DNA of 64,000 nucleotides, taken from contig NC_090290.1 of NCBI RefSeq assembly GCF_037392515.1, positions 57,734,753 to 57,798,752 on the forward strand. Reading direction: 5' to 3'. Below the pieces are notes generated by a model that was not told where the DNA came from, searched no databases, and saw only the letters and a list, made by a program, of their open reading frames with translations. The position numbers were made by a program, and so were the translations under genes. Shown here one piece after another: positions 18,837 to 29,460 of this stretch; positions within the stretch are counted from its first letter, which is position 1; each line of letters opens with the position of its first letter. This stretch comes from Haliotis asinina. Taxonomy: Eukaryota > Mollusca > Gastropoda > Lepetellida > Haliotidae.

Positions 18837-20579
18837 CTCGCCCGTGGCTGGTAAACATTCAGTCGGGCCATTAAATCACCACGGTAACTTAACCGATATG
18901 TCCTAATATCGGCTTTGAAAATTTGAAGATTTCTGCATGACGACACCGCTTGACTATTGCTGAGTATGTTCAACAATTAACAAACAAACTAAACTGTTGC
19001 AGGACAATGAAGTCTTGTTTCCAGCCTATATCAGGTCTGAAGCATCGTCAGTGTGAACATTACTGTTCGAACTCCCAAACTCTAAATAAATACAGCTTCT
19101 ATTACGCTCGCATCAGCGTTTGAACCCTATTAGCCAAGCCTGCTGAGCAGTGTTTCTCTGACCCATAGCCCTTCCGAGTGTGGCTTTTACATGTTTATAT
19201 TCCCAAACACGCGATGGAGTCTATATTTAGCACACTCTCTCTGTTACAGTTATACGTTCCACCAGGGAGCCTATATGTTATAGAGTATCCCTGGTTCCAC
19301 GAATATAGGCGCTGACTGATAGGATTGGTCTACTTTAATTGCGTTGGCGACCTGCCAAACAAACAAAAGAGGCCTCTCACAACCTGAAAACATCCCTCAG
19401 CTGTAATTATTGTATATGTGCTAACATCGGCTTTACAAAATGTATTTCCGTCACTAGGTCACAGTACAAACAAAATCAACAATGCAGAACCTTTACACCG
19501 AATGCTGAATAAATGGTCCGTGCGTTGACCGTAGTCATCGTTGATCTAATCGAAAAGACACGGTTATGACCGTCACGTGATCACAACGACCTGGGGAAAG
19601 CCCCGACAGTAAGTCGACTATTCATGGGTGCTGATTTTACTGATGCATGCGTGTAACATGGTATTAATCATGCGTTGATTTATCATATTGACACAGAACA
19701 TAGGTAAACAGTGTCATTTGCATGTTAAAACGACATTGTTAATATCGAAGGGACGTAACTGCTACAAAGGCGGTATTAGTTTTCGCGCCATGACATTCGT
19801 CAGCCGCGATCACGTGATTATTCAAGCCATTTATAAGAATCCACTCGCGAAACCAGCATGGAGTATGACACTGGTGGCACGTATTCGTGGAGCAAATGGG
19901 ATAATTGAAAAGCGATGGTGTATGTGGAACGTCGTTAAATGTAAGTAGGTTCACTGTTCACCTTCGTATCATCGTTTAGACAACTTTTGTTCACTTTCAG
20001 TTGATTTTTGTAGCTTCTGTGCCGTTGTCCAAATATGGAGGATCAGTCACGTCCTTCTATCCGAATATGGGCATTTGACATTGTTTACCTTATATGGCAA
20101 TGAAACTAACATGCCCAATATTAGCATTGAGGAGGTCACAGGTCGGAGGTCAACCGTTCATGAGATGTTCCAGGTTTATGGTCATATACTTATTGTGAAA
20201 TTGTGTAATTTTCCTGATATATTTTTAGATATGACTGGAAGAAGTTTCCTCACTGATCTTTGTACTAATGAGCTCTAAGTGGAGACAACAATCGTATTTA
20301 CTGGCATGGAATCCCTTTCAGTCATCTGGGTCCAGCTCAGAGTACCTGTTTGCTCAGATCTGACCACTTGACCCGTTGTTTGTGTCAATCAGAGTTCGGT
20401 TAGGGCTGTGTGAGATTTCCTTTCCCCATATTCTTTCTTCCCCAGTGAGTCCTCTAGTAAGTGTTTTGTTCATAATTCTAGTATACATCAATTTAGGAAT
20501 AATATTGGGAATGGGGGGAAATGGGGGAACTCTTATTTGGCTGTGTTGTCAAATATTTGGGAATAAAGTGTGATTGTGT

Positions 20580-20690
20580 TACCCATATTAGGACTGTGAT
20601 CATGCTGTCAGTCACTGGATTGTCTGGTCCCAACACGATTATTTACGATTGCAGCAAAATTGCTGGAATATTGCTGGGTAAGACATCTGG
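20580..20690 (+). mobile_element. SINE fragment (actc-tailed family)
   Basis: Contains actggattgtctggtccca, cgattatttac and gctggaatattgctg in the SINE order, but lacks the head and the actc tail. Confidence 0.65.
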
Positions 20691-22019
20691 CTGTATCCTC
20701 CTTCAGTTTCATTCCAGCTGAATCATATCACATGAATATATGTTCATTATCTGATAACAGTGTGTTTTTGTGTTTCTTTATTGTATCTTAACATACTGAA
20801 ACACATATCCAACTTATAAAAACGACACTCAAAGAACATTTTCCTCAGTGTTATAATTCAGGGGAGACACGGGTAGAAGTCTTTCCTGTTGCTGAGTGGA
20901 CAAAAGCAACAAACCAGTTTTACCAACCAATACATATTGCAATATTTTGAGAGTTTCAGTGTTTCACAGTGGTGGCTTTGAATGTACATGCAGGGCCATT
21001 TTTCTACTTACCTAGGTATTGGTTTGGTAAAAGAAATCAAATTTCTTATCTTTTGTACTATTTATGATATTTTAAGTATGCAGTTTTGCCAGCTCATTAG
21101 AATAAGTAACACCAGTGTAACTGGAAGTCTATGTTTTGAACTTCAAATAGTTTTTACCCAAAATAGTGGGGTAATTCTGAGGGGAAAGCATTGCAATATG
21201 TATCGTTTGAAAAGTGTTTTGCAGTGTACTGGAAGGGCCATGCAATCCTAACGTTAACAGATTTCAGTGGGTAATGAGACTTAAGATTGGATGACATTGA
21301 AGGTCAAGGTCATTTTGAGTAAGCTTGGGTTTATGAAAAATCTTGTATATCTGGCATATATATAGTTTTTGTGTTATTAAAAAGTGATTAAAGCTTCCAA
21401 CCTCCAGCTTATTACATGTAATGAATGCCCCAAATGTATTTAGTTGTAGTTACATATAAAGTAATAAGTAAGTAGTATAATACGCAGTATGATATTGCTG
21501 ATGTAGTTCATCTCCTTGGTGTCTGTGTGAACAGTGAAATCTAAGGGTCAGTGGTTTAAATTCTATCATATGACCAGTATTATCACCATCTGAATTCTGT
21601 ACAAATTGTTCGGAATATCATTTGTGTCTTGTTGTCTTTGGTGGTGACCTGTATTCAGTGTAAACACGGGTAGCTGTCAAAGTCTCCAGATGCCTCATGA
21701 TATCCTTGTTCAAACCCTAAAGGCCAGAGCGCAAATGTTTGAAAATCATATTCCGAAGTAGTCTCCATGGGCTGTTTCTCAGCCATGAGGGACAGGACTG
21801 TAATTGCTATTGGTGCCTGGTTTGAACCTGCGATGTCAGAGGAGGGACTTGGAATTTCTAACTAGGAACAAAATAACCTTTACCTCACAGTAAATGTTCA
21901 TCAACTCCCACATATTGCAAAGACAAAAGACTGGGTCATTTGATAAGCACAAGTGAAATTCAATTTTGTACTTATTCATGAATGTACATATTATCTGAAA
22001 ACTAATGCAAATTCATTTG

Positions 22020-22640
22020 TTATCCCCCGTCGCACATTTTGGGAGAAGCAGGGATATAGGGTTAGGCTCCATCCATCTGTCTGTTCTTCTGTAAGAATTC
22101 AAATATCTCAAGATCCTTTGACTAGATGCTCTTCATATTTGGTACCTCGGTTTATCACAATATAAGAAAGGTCCTTGTCTGGGTTGTTGACCTTGACCGA
22201 CATGTCAAGGTCATAAAAGGATTTTCACATTTTACCCATAAGCAAGAACTGTTCACTTGATTTTCTTCATATTCAAGACCAAGTTTTATCTTGGGAGGGC
22301 CCAGGGCCCAGTCAGTTTTGGTGACCTTCAGTTAAATTTCAAGATCATGGTGACACTTGGTGACACATGGTGAAAATGTAGGCATGTTATGCTGCATGTC
22401 AGGCTTGTCATGAAGATACCTCAAGAACCATCTGATGGATTTCCTTCATATTCAGCATCAAGCTTCATCTAGGCCCAGTTGATGTTGGTGACATTCACTT
22501 AATTTTAAAGGTTGTGCCCACACCTTGGAAGTTTTCAGCATGTCAAACTGCATGTTAAGCTTGTCAGCAAGACATCTCAAGAGCCGTTCACTTGATTTTC
22601 TTCATAAACGTTCAAGACTTCCTTTGAATGTAAGCAAGTT
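22020..22640. repeat. Dispersed repeat with roughly 180-bp internal tandem units
   Basis: Recurring phrases tatctcaaga, ttcttcatattca, ttggtgac and aaggtcat mark three diverged units. The left border reads gttatcccccgtcgcac. A related array lies at 49.6-50.1 kb, and both appear to belong to one dispersed family with a tail like ggcgggggacattgccatg (also found at 26,145 and 50,140). Confidence 0.65.
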
Positions 22641-22873
22641 CTTTATTACTGTTTGTTGCAGATTTCGTACACTATGATATTCATGTCTACATCAAAATGA
22701 GTCTTGAAATTATTTGTGTGTGAAATTATACATTGCACTGAATTTCAACTTCTTCCTGGCCGTCGTTGACTGCACACTGATATTCAGAAGAAACAGGGCT
22801 CAAAATTCTTTTCATCCCAGCAAGTATCGGTGTTTTAAATGAATTATTTTTATGTTTGTTAGTCATCTTTTAA

Positions 22874-22948
22874 TACAGTCATCCCTCACCATAACACAGG
22901 TCTTGGGGTCAACGGATGACCCCTGCGTTATTAGACATCCGCATTATA
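22874..22948. mobile_element. Solo Tigger/pogo-type terminal repeat
   Basis: Starts cagtcatccctcaccataac, typical of Tigger ends, with a ta before it. The expected partner end is not seen. A Tc1 element has inserted directly at its right side, so the rest may be lost or displaced. Confidence 0.5.
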
Positions 22949-24237
22949 TACTACCGACAAGAAATAAGGGAACTAATGAAATAATAGCGAATTTGAAACT
23001 GCTTTAAATATCCACTAAATCAATTTTAGGCGTCAAGTTCAATATCTGGTGTGTCCACCATGTTGGGCAACACATTCACGGCACCTTGATGGCATGCTGT
23101 TAATCAATTTCCGGATGGTTGCCCGTGGTATTGCCCGCCATTCCTCTTGGAGAGCTGCACCAAGCTGGGTCAGGTTGGCGGGTCCTGGGTCCCTGGCGTA
23201 CACCCTTCGTCCAAGAATGTCCCAGAGGTGTTCAATTGGGGACAGGTCTGGATACCTTCTTGACGGAGATAAGTGGAGACAATTCGGGCCCGATGTGGTC
23301 TGGCATTATCTTCTTGGAATACAAAATTTCGGCCGATACCTCTAGCCAATGGAGCCACAACAGGACGCAATATTTGGTCAACGTATCGCAGACCAGTCAT
23401 GGCTCCGTTAATGATGACCAAATCTGATCGTCTGTCATGTGTACTCTCACCATGACACTACCACCTCCATATCGATCATGGTCAAGAATTGCTGCTCTGG
23501 CATATCGCTCCTTGCTCCGACGCCAACAACGTTTTCTGCCATCTGTGAATCGTAGGCAAAACCTTGACTCATCAGAGAACATGGTGTAACGCCAGTGGCG
23601 CATAGCCCGTCCCTGATGCTGCCTAGCCCATGCCAATCTTTGGCGCTTATGAGCTGAAATGATGACACCCTTAAAAGGCCGTCTTGCTTTCAGACGAGCT
23701 TGATAGAGTCGGTTTTTAACGTTTGAGGTTGAAATCCGTCTTCCAGTGAGTGTGCGGAATTCTCTATTGATGGCAGGGGCCGATTTAAACCTATTGTGTA
23801 GAGCAATTAACGTAATGAGACGATCCTGTCCTGGTGTCGTTGATTTTGGTCTACCATGCCCAAGTCTTGTTGCAACCCCACCCGTTTGACGTGAAAGGCG
23901 TGAAATTACACTTTTTGATTTACCCATCTGCCGGGCAACTTCACATAATCCCTATCATCCCCACAAGTCTCCATTTTGTTGCTTCACCGAGATACTGCCT
24001 CGGAGGCATTTCTGTCAGTAAGTGTCAATCTCTATTGCATTAGTGATTGCGACTTCTCCAGTACATTTACAGGAGTAAACTTCTTTATGCACGTGTAGCA
24101 CGTGCTGGGCATGCATTATGCGAAATTCCATTGTCATTGGATGTTGCGTTTGGGAGATACGCCACGATAACGGACCCTGTCACAGTCAAAGTCATCTACA
24201 TTCAATTTCTTGGTTCCCTTATTTTCTGTCGGTAGTA
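22949..24237 (-). mobile_element. Tc1-like transposon
   Basis: Inverted ends begin ctaccgacaagaaataaggg on the left and ctaccgacagaaaataaggg read inward from the right, next to TA dinucleotides. The 1.29-kb size fits Tc1 elements. It encodes one transposase on - and has no nested insertion. Exact borders are uncertain by a few bases because tata sequence flanks both ends. Confidence 0.9.
23040..23975 (-). pseudogene. Tc1-like transposase with frameshifts
   Basis: The N-terminal paired domain (GKSKSVISRLSRQTGGVATR, then GRPKSTTPGQDRL) is followed by KNRLYQARLKARRPFKG, the first catalytic Asp in TMFSDESRFCLRF, the second in FQEDNARPHRA and, in another frame near 23,225, the Glu in SPIEHLWD, with a C-terminus ending QHGGHTRY. 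This is a DD34E triad. Breaks lie near 23,930 (start), 23,410 and 23,250. The combined length is close to the usual 330-340 aa, so this is a relatively young but inactive copy. Confidence 0.9.
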
Positions 24238-24389
24238 TAGTACATATTACATAATGTCGGACGAAGGCCAAGTAAAATCATTTTGTCCAAGGACATAACA
24301 GATCTGCTATTTCGTGAATTGTGCCTAATCAAAAATATATCGTATCGTTGAAGGTGAAAATAAACAAACTTTGAAAATGAAAACATATA

Positions 24390-25948
24390 CAGTGAAGCCT
24401 CGTTAGTCTGGACGCCGACAATCCGGATGTCTCGCCTCCCGGATGATTTCAGCTTGTTACCAATCAATGCCTATATAATTTGCACCCATAATCTGGAAAT
24501 TCAGTTTCCGTAACCGGACGCTAAAAAGGTGTAACCAATCAGTAAAACAAACAGTAAATCGCTTCATTGTTCGGACACTGTAAATGATGTTCACGAACCG
24601 TAACTGCGACTCCCGTCGATGTTTACATAACTTATTGCTCTGTCATTGGGAGCAATAAACACTGGGTGACATTGAGTTGACATGATAAACTCTTGTTAAC
24701 TTTTGAGAAATGTCAATTAAGGGTTGTTGTTGTAATTAGACAAAAAGTACCCGACAGAAGATGCTGTACATTCACAGTTTGTTTGACACTTGTATCAGCA
24801 AAGATGGCGAGTCAACCTACCAAGCGAAAACGAAACGAGATAACTGCATTTGAAAAGAGGGAGATTGCAAGGTATAAAGAAGAACATCCGAAAGCAAGTT
24901 TAGATTTCCTTAGTAAACACTTTGGTGAAGTATTTGGACATTCAGTCCTGTTACTAGATAATGCTGCAAGTCATAAATGTGCTTCGATGAGCTTGCAAAA
25001 TGTTACCATGCATTTCTTGCCACCGAATACAACCTCTCACATTCAGCCAAGGGACGCAGGGATAATTCGGACCTTCAAGGCTTACTACAAGAGATCGCTT
25101 GTCAGACATTACATCACCTGTGCTGAGGAGGGACGCGACCAGACACTCACGCTGAGGCAAGCGCTTCTCTTTGTAAAAACCAGTTGGACCGAAGTCAGTG
25201 CGCAAACAATCAAGAACTGTTACAGACACGTGGACATTATATCACAAGATGGCGATTCATTTGTGGATGAAGATGACATTGCCCTATTGGAACTTAGACT
25301 CATCCTGAACGAGTATCCTTCTGATGATGTCGTAAGCACAGAAGAATATGTCGCCGAAGAAGAAAGCGAAACAACATGCGAGCCACTCACTGACAGTGAG
25401 ATCATCAACATGGTGCAGCCGACTGAAGATGGACAGGAAGAAGAGGAGGATTCCGAGGAAAGTGAACAAGCCCCAGTGCCACCAACTTCGACGGAGGCAT
25501 CGAAATATCTGGACAGTCTGGTTACTTATTTTGAGACTATTGGTGATGAAGTGGCGCTTGGCAAAATCATCGATGTAAAGAACTCAATGAAAAAGGTAAA
25601 CAGAACTCAAACAACAATGAAAGACTTTTTGTTATGAACCCTGTGACATTGGTCATTGTGACATTGGAAATTGGACATGATTGGTGAAAATGCGAACATT
25701 TATTGATGTGATGAGAAAACCATGAACATAAACAACCAAGAAAGACTGCAATGTGTTTATAATTTATTGTTATCCTTGCATTAAATATACATATATACAT
25801 TAAATGCTTATTTGTTTTATTCAGTGTCGTGTCTTGTTTGATATAGTAAAGGGAAGCAACTCTTGCTGAAATTCAGTAGTCCGGATGATCCGCAATACGG
25901 ACGAATTTGCTGAAAAACATAACTGTCCGGATTATCGAGGCTTCACTG
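24390..25948 (+). mobile_element. pogo/Tigger-type transposon, internally deleted
   Basis: Inverted ends cagtgaagcctcgttagtc (left) and cagtgaagcctcgataatcc (right, read inward) are flanked by TA at 24388-24389 and 25949-25950. At 1.56 kb it is shorter than complete pogo elements (2-2.5 kb), matching the deletion seen in the transposase. Confidence 0.92.
24804..25637 (+). CDS. Internally deleted pogo-type transposase, open frame, with C-terminal PIP-box-like motif
   Basis: ATG 24804 (cagcaaagatggcg context) gives 277 residues. Residues 1-45 hold the CENP-B/pogo helix-turn-helix region (PTKRKRNEITAFEKREIARY, then LDFLSKHFGEVFG). It then jumps directly into the late catalytic domain: LLLDNAASHKC with the second Asp, and FLPPNTTSHIQPRDAGII with the third. 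The second HTH, the CENP-B DNA-binding part and the first catalytic Asp, roughly 200-250 residues, are missing. An acidic region (about residues 165-235) precedes the end QTTMKDFLL, which fits the PCNA-interacting motif known at the C-terminus of pogo transposases. It has no internal stops; it could be a recent deletion product or act as a repressor. Confidence 0.85.
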   Translation: MASQPTKRKRNEITAFEKREIARYKEEHPKASLDFLSKHFGEVFGHSVLLLDNAASHKCASMSLQNVTMHFLPPNTTSHIQPRDAGIIRTFKAYYKRSLVRHYITCAEEGRDQTLTLRQALLFVKTSWTEVSAQTIKNCYRHVDIISQDGDSFVDEDDIALLELRLILNEYPSDDVVSTEEYVAEEESETTCEPLTDSEIINMVQPTEDGQEEEEDSEESEQAPVPPTSTEASKYLDSLVTYFETIGDEVALGKIIDVKNSMKKVNRTQTTMKDFLL

Positions 25949-25950
25949 TA

Positions 25951-26611
25951 TATGTACGGGAAACTTGCAATAAAAAATCATTAGACACGATAACTTAATT
26001 GTTCCTGTTATTCTACCTGTTATCAGTGACTTATATTCACGTAAATATACGTCTCTGCTGTTATTCAACTGAGCCGGAAATAGCGATCAACTGTGCACAG
26101 ATGTTTTGGTCCAATGTACTGGTGATTCAGGTAAAAACAATGTGGGAGGCGGGAGACATTGCCATGTTAGTGGCAAACACTTGTATGAATATACTTTTAG
26201 TGCTAATGTTCCTCAGCAAACATTATGTCTCCACTATATACTAGTAGCTCTGAATCTTCAGTATATCATTTTTTCATCATTTATGCCCCATATTTTGGGC
26301 GTTGTTGCTAGCTGTTTTTAGTGATATTTGACACATGTGTGAGTGTTTTGGTGGTTTTATGCATGTGTGTATTTTGATGTATTGTTTTCATTGTTAATTC
26401 ATCCTGGATAATAAACAGTAGAGGACTAACGTGGATAATACAGCATCATCATGTCTTACCTTATCTGAAATCAAAGTTCAATCATCTTAGTTCCGTTGAT
26501 TTGTTAGTTAGGGGTTGGAGAGGTATGGAGAAGTAACCAGCAGGGCAGTGTTAGCATTGGCCTCACTTGACCAAAATATAGAAAGACTACTATTATTTCA
26601 GAAATATTTTC
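25951..26611. other. Non-coding spacer
   Basis: No gene visible. A piece of the dispersed-repeat tail (ggcgggagacattgccatg, about 26,147) is present; otherwise the stretch is AT-rich. Confidence 0.5.
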
Positions 26612-26882
26612 TGACCCTGTGAAGGTCCCTGGATAGAGTAAGCCTTCAACAACCCATGCTTGCCACAAAAGGCGACTATGCTTGTCGGAAGAGGCGACTA
26701 ACAGGATCTGGTGGTCAGACTCGCTGACTTGGTTGACACGTGATCGGTTCCCACTTTCCGCAGATCGATGCCCATGTTGTTGGTCACTGGAGTGTCTGGT
26801 CCAGACTCGATTATTTACAGACCGCCGCCATATAGTTGGAATATTGCTGAGTGCGCCGTAAAACTAAACTCACTCACTCACT
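26612..26882 (+). mobile_element. SINE, complete copy 1 (actc-tailed family)
   Basis: Runs from accctgtgaaggtccctgg to the tail aaactcactcactcac, with all internal blocks (ggcgactaacaggatc, gctgacttggttgacac, actcgattatttacag, atattgctgagtg). A target duplication is not clear. Confidence 0.85.
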
Positions 26883-27220
26883 GGTATATCGTTCCCTCGA
26901 TTATTGGATGTCAGTCTCAACGTCACAACATATTATAAATCTCAACTTCCTTGGGAGTATACAACTCTTGCTGGCATTACTAGGTGCACCGAGTTTTGTT
27001 GTGGCACTCTCCTCCTCACAAGGTGCCCAATTCACAGCTAGGTGGACTGGGACACATAGTCACAGTACTTTGTCCAAGCTTGCTGTATGTTGCTGTACCT
27101 GCAACAAGGTGTATGCACTTATTCATATGGCCACTGTCATTTCGCTGGAGACGGTACATGTTATCTCAGCTGACAATGCAGATAATCCCATTGATGTTAA
27201 AGGAGTTCATTTTATAAAAG

Positions 27221-27487
27221 ACCCGTGAAGGTCCCGGGGTAGAATAGGCCTTCAGCAACCCATGCTTGCCATAAAAGGCGACTCAGCTTGTCGTAAGAGG
27301 CGACTAACGGGATCGGGTGGTCAGGCTCGCTGACTTGGTTGACACGTCATCGGTTCCCAATTGCGCAGATCGATGCTCATGTTGTTGATCACTGGATTGT
27401 TTGGTCCAGACTCGATTATTTACAGACCGCCGCCATATAGCTGTAATATTGCTGAGTGTGGCGTAAAACTAAACTCACTCACTCACT
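27221..27487 (+). mobile_element. SINE, complete copy 2, with 13-bp target-site duplication
   Basis: The body runs from acccgtgaaggtcccgggg to the (actc)n tail. The 13-bp sequence cattttataaaag occurs immediately before (27208-27220) and after (27488-27500) the element, which proves insertion by target-primed retrotransposition and fixes both ends. No strong tRNA A/B boxes are evident, so the head may be diverged or of different origin. Confidence 0.95.
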
Positions 27488-27599
27488 CATTTTATAAAAG
27501 GAGAATGCACTGGACAAGGCATTATGTAGACGTTTTTAAGGTTGACCTACTTTCAGTTCGCTCTCAGGATGACCATTCCATTTTAATTGTCATGTCACA

Positions 27600-29460
27600 C
27601 CGTAATATTCGTTTATAACGAACTCAAAGGGACTGTTGTTTTCAGTTCGTTCTAAGCGAAATTTCGTTCTAAGCGATTCGGGAATGTTTGGGAATGTTTG
27701 GCAATTCGGAAATTGCCAAGAAACTTCACCACGTCACTGGTTTCAGACAAGATCATGTTCACACAGAAAATAAAATAAGACAAAACCAACGAACATATAA
27801 TTGTCATGGATCATTCCTCTATCATGTAATTTATTATGCATCTTTAACAAAATTGGTAATTTTAATTTGAACATGAGTAGACATTAATATTATCAAAGAC
27901 AGACAACAGAACATTTGGTCTCTTACATATTTTAAACATGTTGCTGCTTCTGCTGTTGTCTTCACTTCCAGTTCTGTCACTGTCTCACTGTCATCTTCAT
28001 CACTATCAACTGTTTCATTGTCTTTCTTCACTGCCGTAACTATATCTTCATTTGCAAGTCATTCTGTGGTCACAGTGTTGTCATCTGCATTCAAGAAATC
28101 TTCGAGTGTCACCTCTGCCAGTACATTAGCAATTTCGAAAGCAGTTGACAATGCATTGAGAGGTCACGTGACACCAGGCTCGGTGGATGTTTGTGATTGC
28201 AGACAGCAATGTCACTTCGTATTTCTCCTTCTTGTTGTAGGCACTAATCAGATCTGTCATCATCTGTTTTCTATAGTTACTTTTAAGTGATGCAATGATC
28301 CCTTGATCCATCGGTTGAATTCTTGATGTTGTATTCGGTGGTAAATAGGCCACTGTCACATTCTTTAAATTAGGGACATGTGGATGGACGGGACAGTAAA
28401 ACATAATGCCTTGGCTTTTCTGACTTCCCTGTGACTAACAGTTTCAGTTATTCTGTACGACTCATGTTTGCTGCAGTTAGAACAGTGATGCGTTCTTTAG
28501 ATTTCTTTCCTCCATGGCATTTGTCCCCTTTCAAGTGAAGTGTTCTCTGTGATGCAAGCTTATAACAAAGCCCCGTTTCATGAGCGTTGAATATGTTTTC
28601 TGGCGAGTAGTTGTTCAGCAGCATTGGAAGCTGTGACGTCAGCCAAACATCAACTGACTTGCTGTCAACAGACGAGCTTTTTCCGTGTGTCATGGCTGAA
28701 CATATCTCTCGTCGCTTCATAAATCTCTCTAACCACGACTGATTGGCCTTGACATCTGTATGTGTCAAAGTTTGACACGAAACTTGTCAGCTTTTGCAAG
28801 AAGTATCGGTCCGCTTAGTGGAATATTTAAAAAAGTTAAACCATTCAAACAGAGCTTTCTCAACATCTTCAAAATTGGAAACTCGAATTCTCTTCCGACT
28901 GCTTCCATATTTGGCATATATGATCGCCTCCTTGTCTTTAAGTATGGTGCTTAATGTGGACTTGGGAATATTAAAGTCTGCTTCAATGTCAGTCTTAGAT
29001 TTACCGCCTGCATCTATAGCTTGGATGATCTGGTAAAATTGTGTTGAGATCTAGAGCTTTACATTTCCATGACAAGCCTTCCATGCTGATTTGAAAGAAT
29101 GACTTCCCAGATTGCTAATTATGCCTTGTCAATGTTAACAAGATTAACAAGATTAAATAAATGATAAAAGTTCACAGGTAAGTTTATTTTATTATCCCCT
29201 TGATCCCATGTGAGGAAGGCTGTTTGTTTTCACAAGCTAATTGGTGACATGTGAGATAACACGCGAGTGGATTCGGATCAGCTGTTTCTTGTAAACACGT
29301 CAATCAACGCGTGAAATAGCACAGAGAGACCTGTCAATTTGTTTGTTGTAACAGATAATTCGTACTATCAGTGTTCGGTGTATACAGTAGTTAATTCATA
29401 ACTATATATAGGAAAGCAGTCGGGACTTCTGAATTTGTTTGTTGTAACTGGTAAGCGTGT
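27600..29460 (-). mobile_element. Decayed Tigger/pogo-type transposon
   Basis: A transposase relic on - occupies the centre. The left part has repeated phrases typical of Tigger subterminal DNA (gttcgttctaagcgaaattt). Right-side motifs tttgtttgttgtaac recur near 29,340 and 29,435. Clean inverted ends could not be aligned, so borders are approximate. Confidence 0.6.
27834..29040 (-). pseudogene. Tigger/pogo transposase relic
   Basis: N-terminal HTH block (IQAIDAGGKSKTDIEADFNI, about 29,025-28,960), CENP-B-type block (VKANQSWLERFMKRREI, about 28,755), catalytic block FNAHETGLCYKL (about 28,590), KCHGGKKSKERITVL (about 28,520), and the late block YLPPNTTSRIQPMDQGII (about 28,345). In the family the catalytic motif is ADETGL; here the Asp is His. 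Several frameshifts and stops separate the blocks. The C-terminal acidic stretch (SDEDDSETVTELEVK) is at 27,985. It is inactive. Confidence 0.87.

Larger units (their letters stand above)
17757..22019. other. Mostly non-coding region with small repeats
   Basis: No convincing gene. It contains a diverged 127-bp direct duplication (18103-18325), a 33-bp tandem repeat (18721-18836), a SINE scrap (20580-20690) and AT-rich sequence. A CpG-richer stretch at about 19,560-19,945 ends in a consensus donor (AAT|GTAAGT at 19939) and could be a 5' untranslated exon of the downstream zinc-finger gene, but nothing ties them together. Confidence 0.5.

Noticed and set aside
19688-19948. 86-codon open frame on + near a CpG-richer stretch
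   Set aside because: No domain and no link to other exons; kept only as a note that the donor-like end could mark a 5' untranslated exon.
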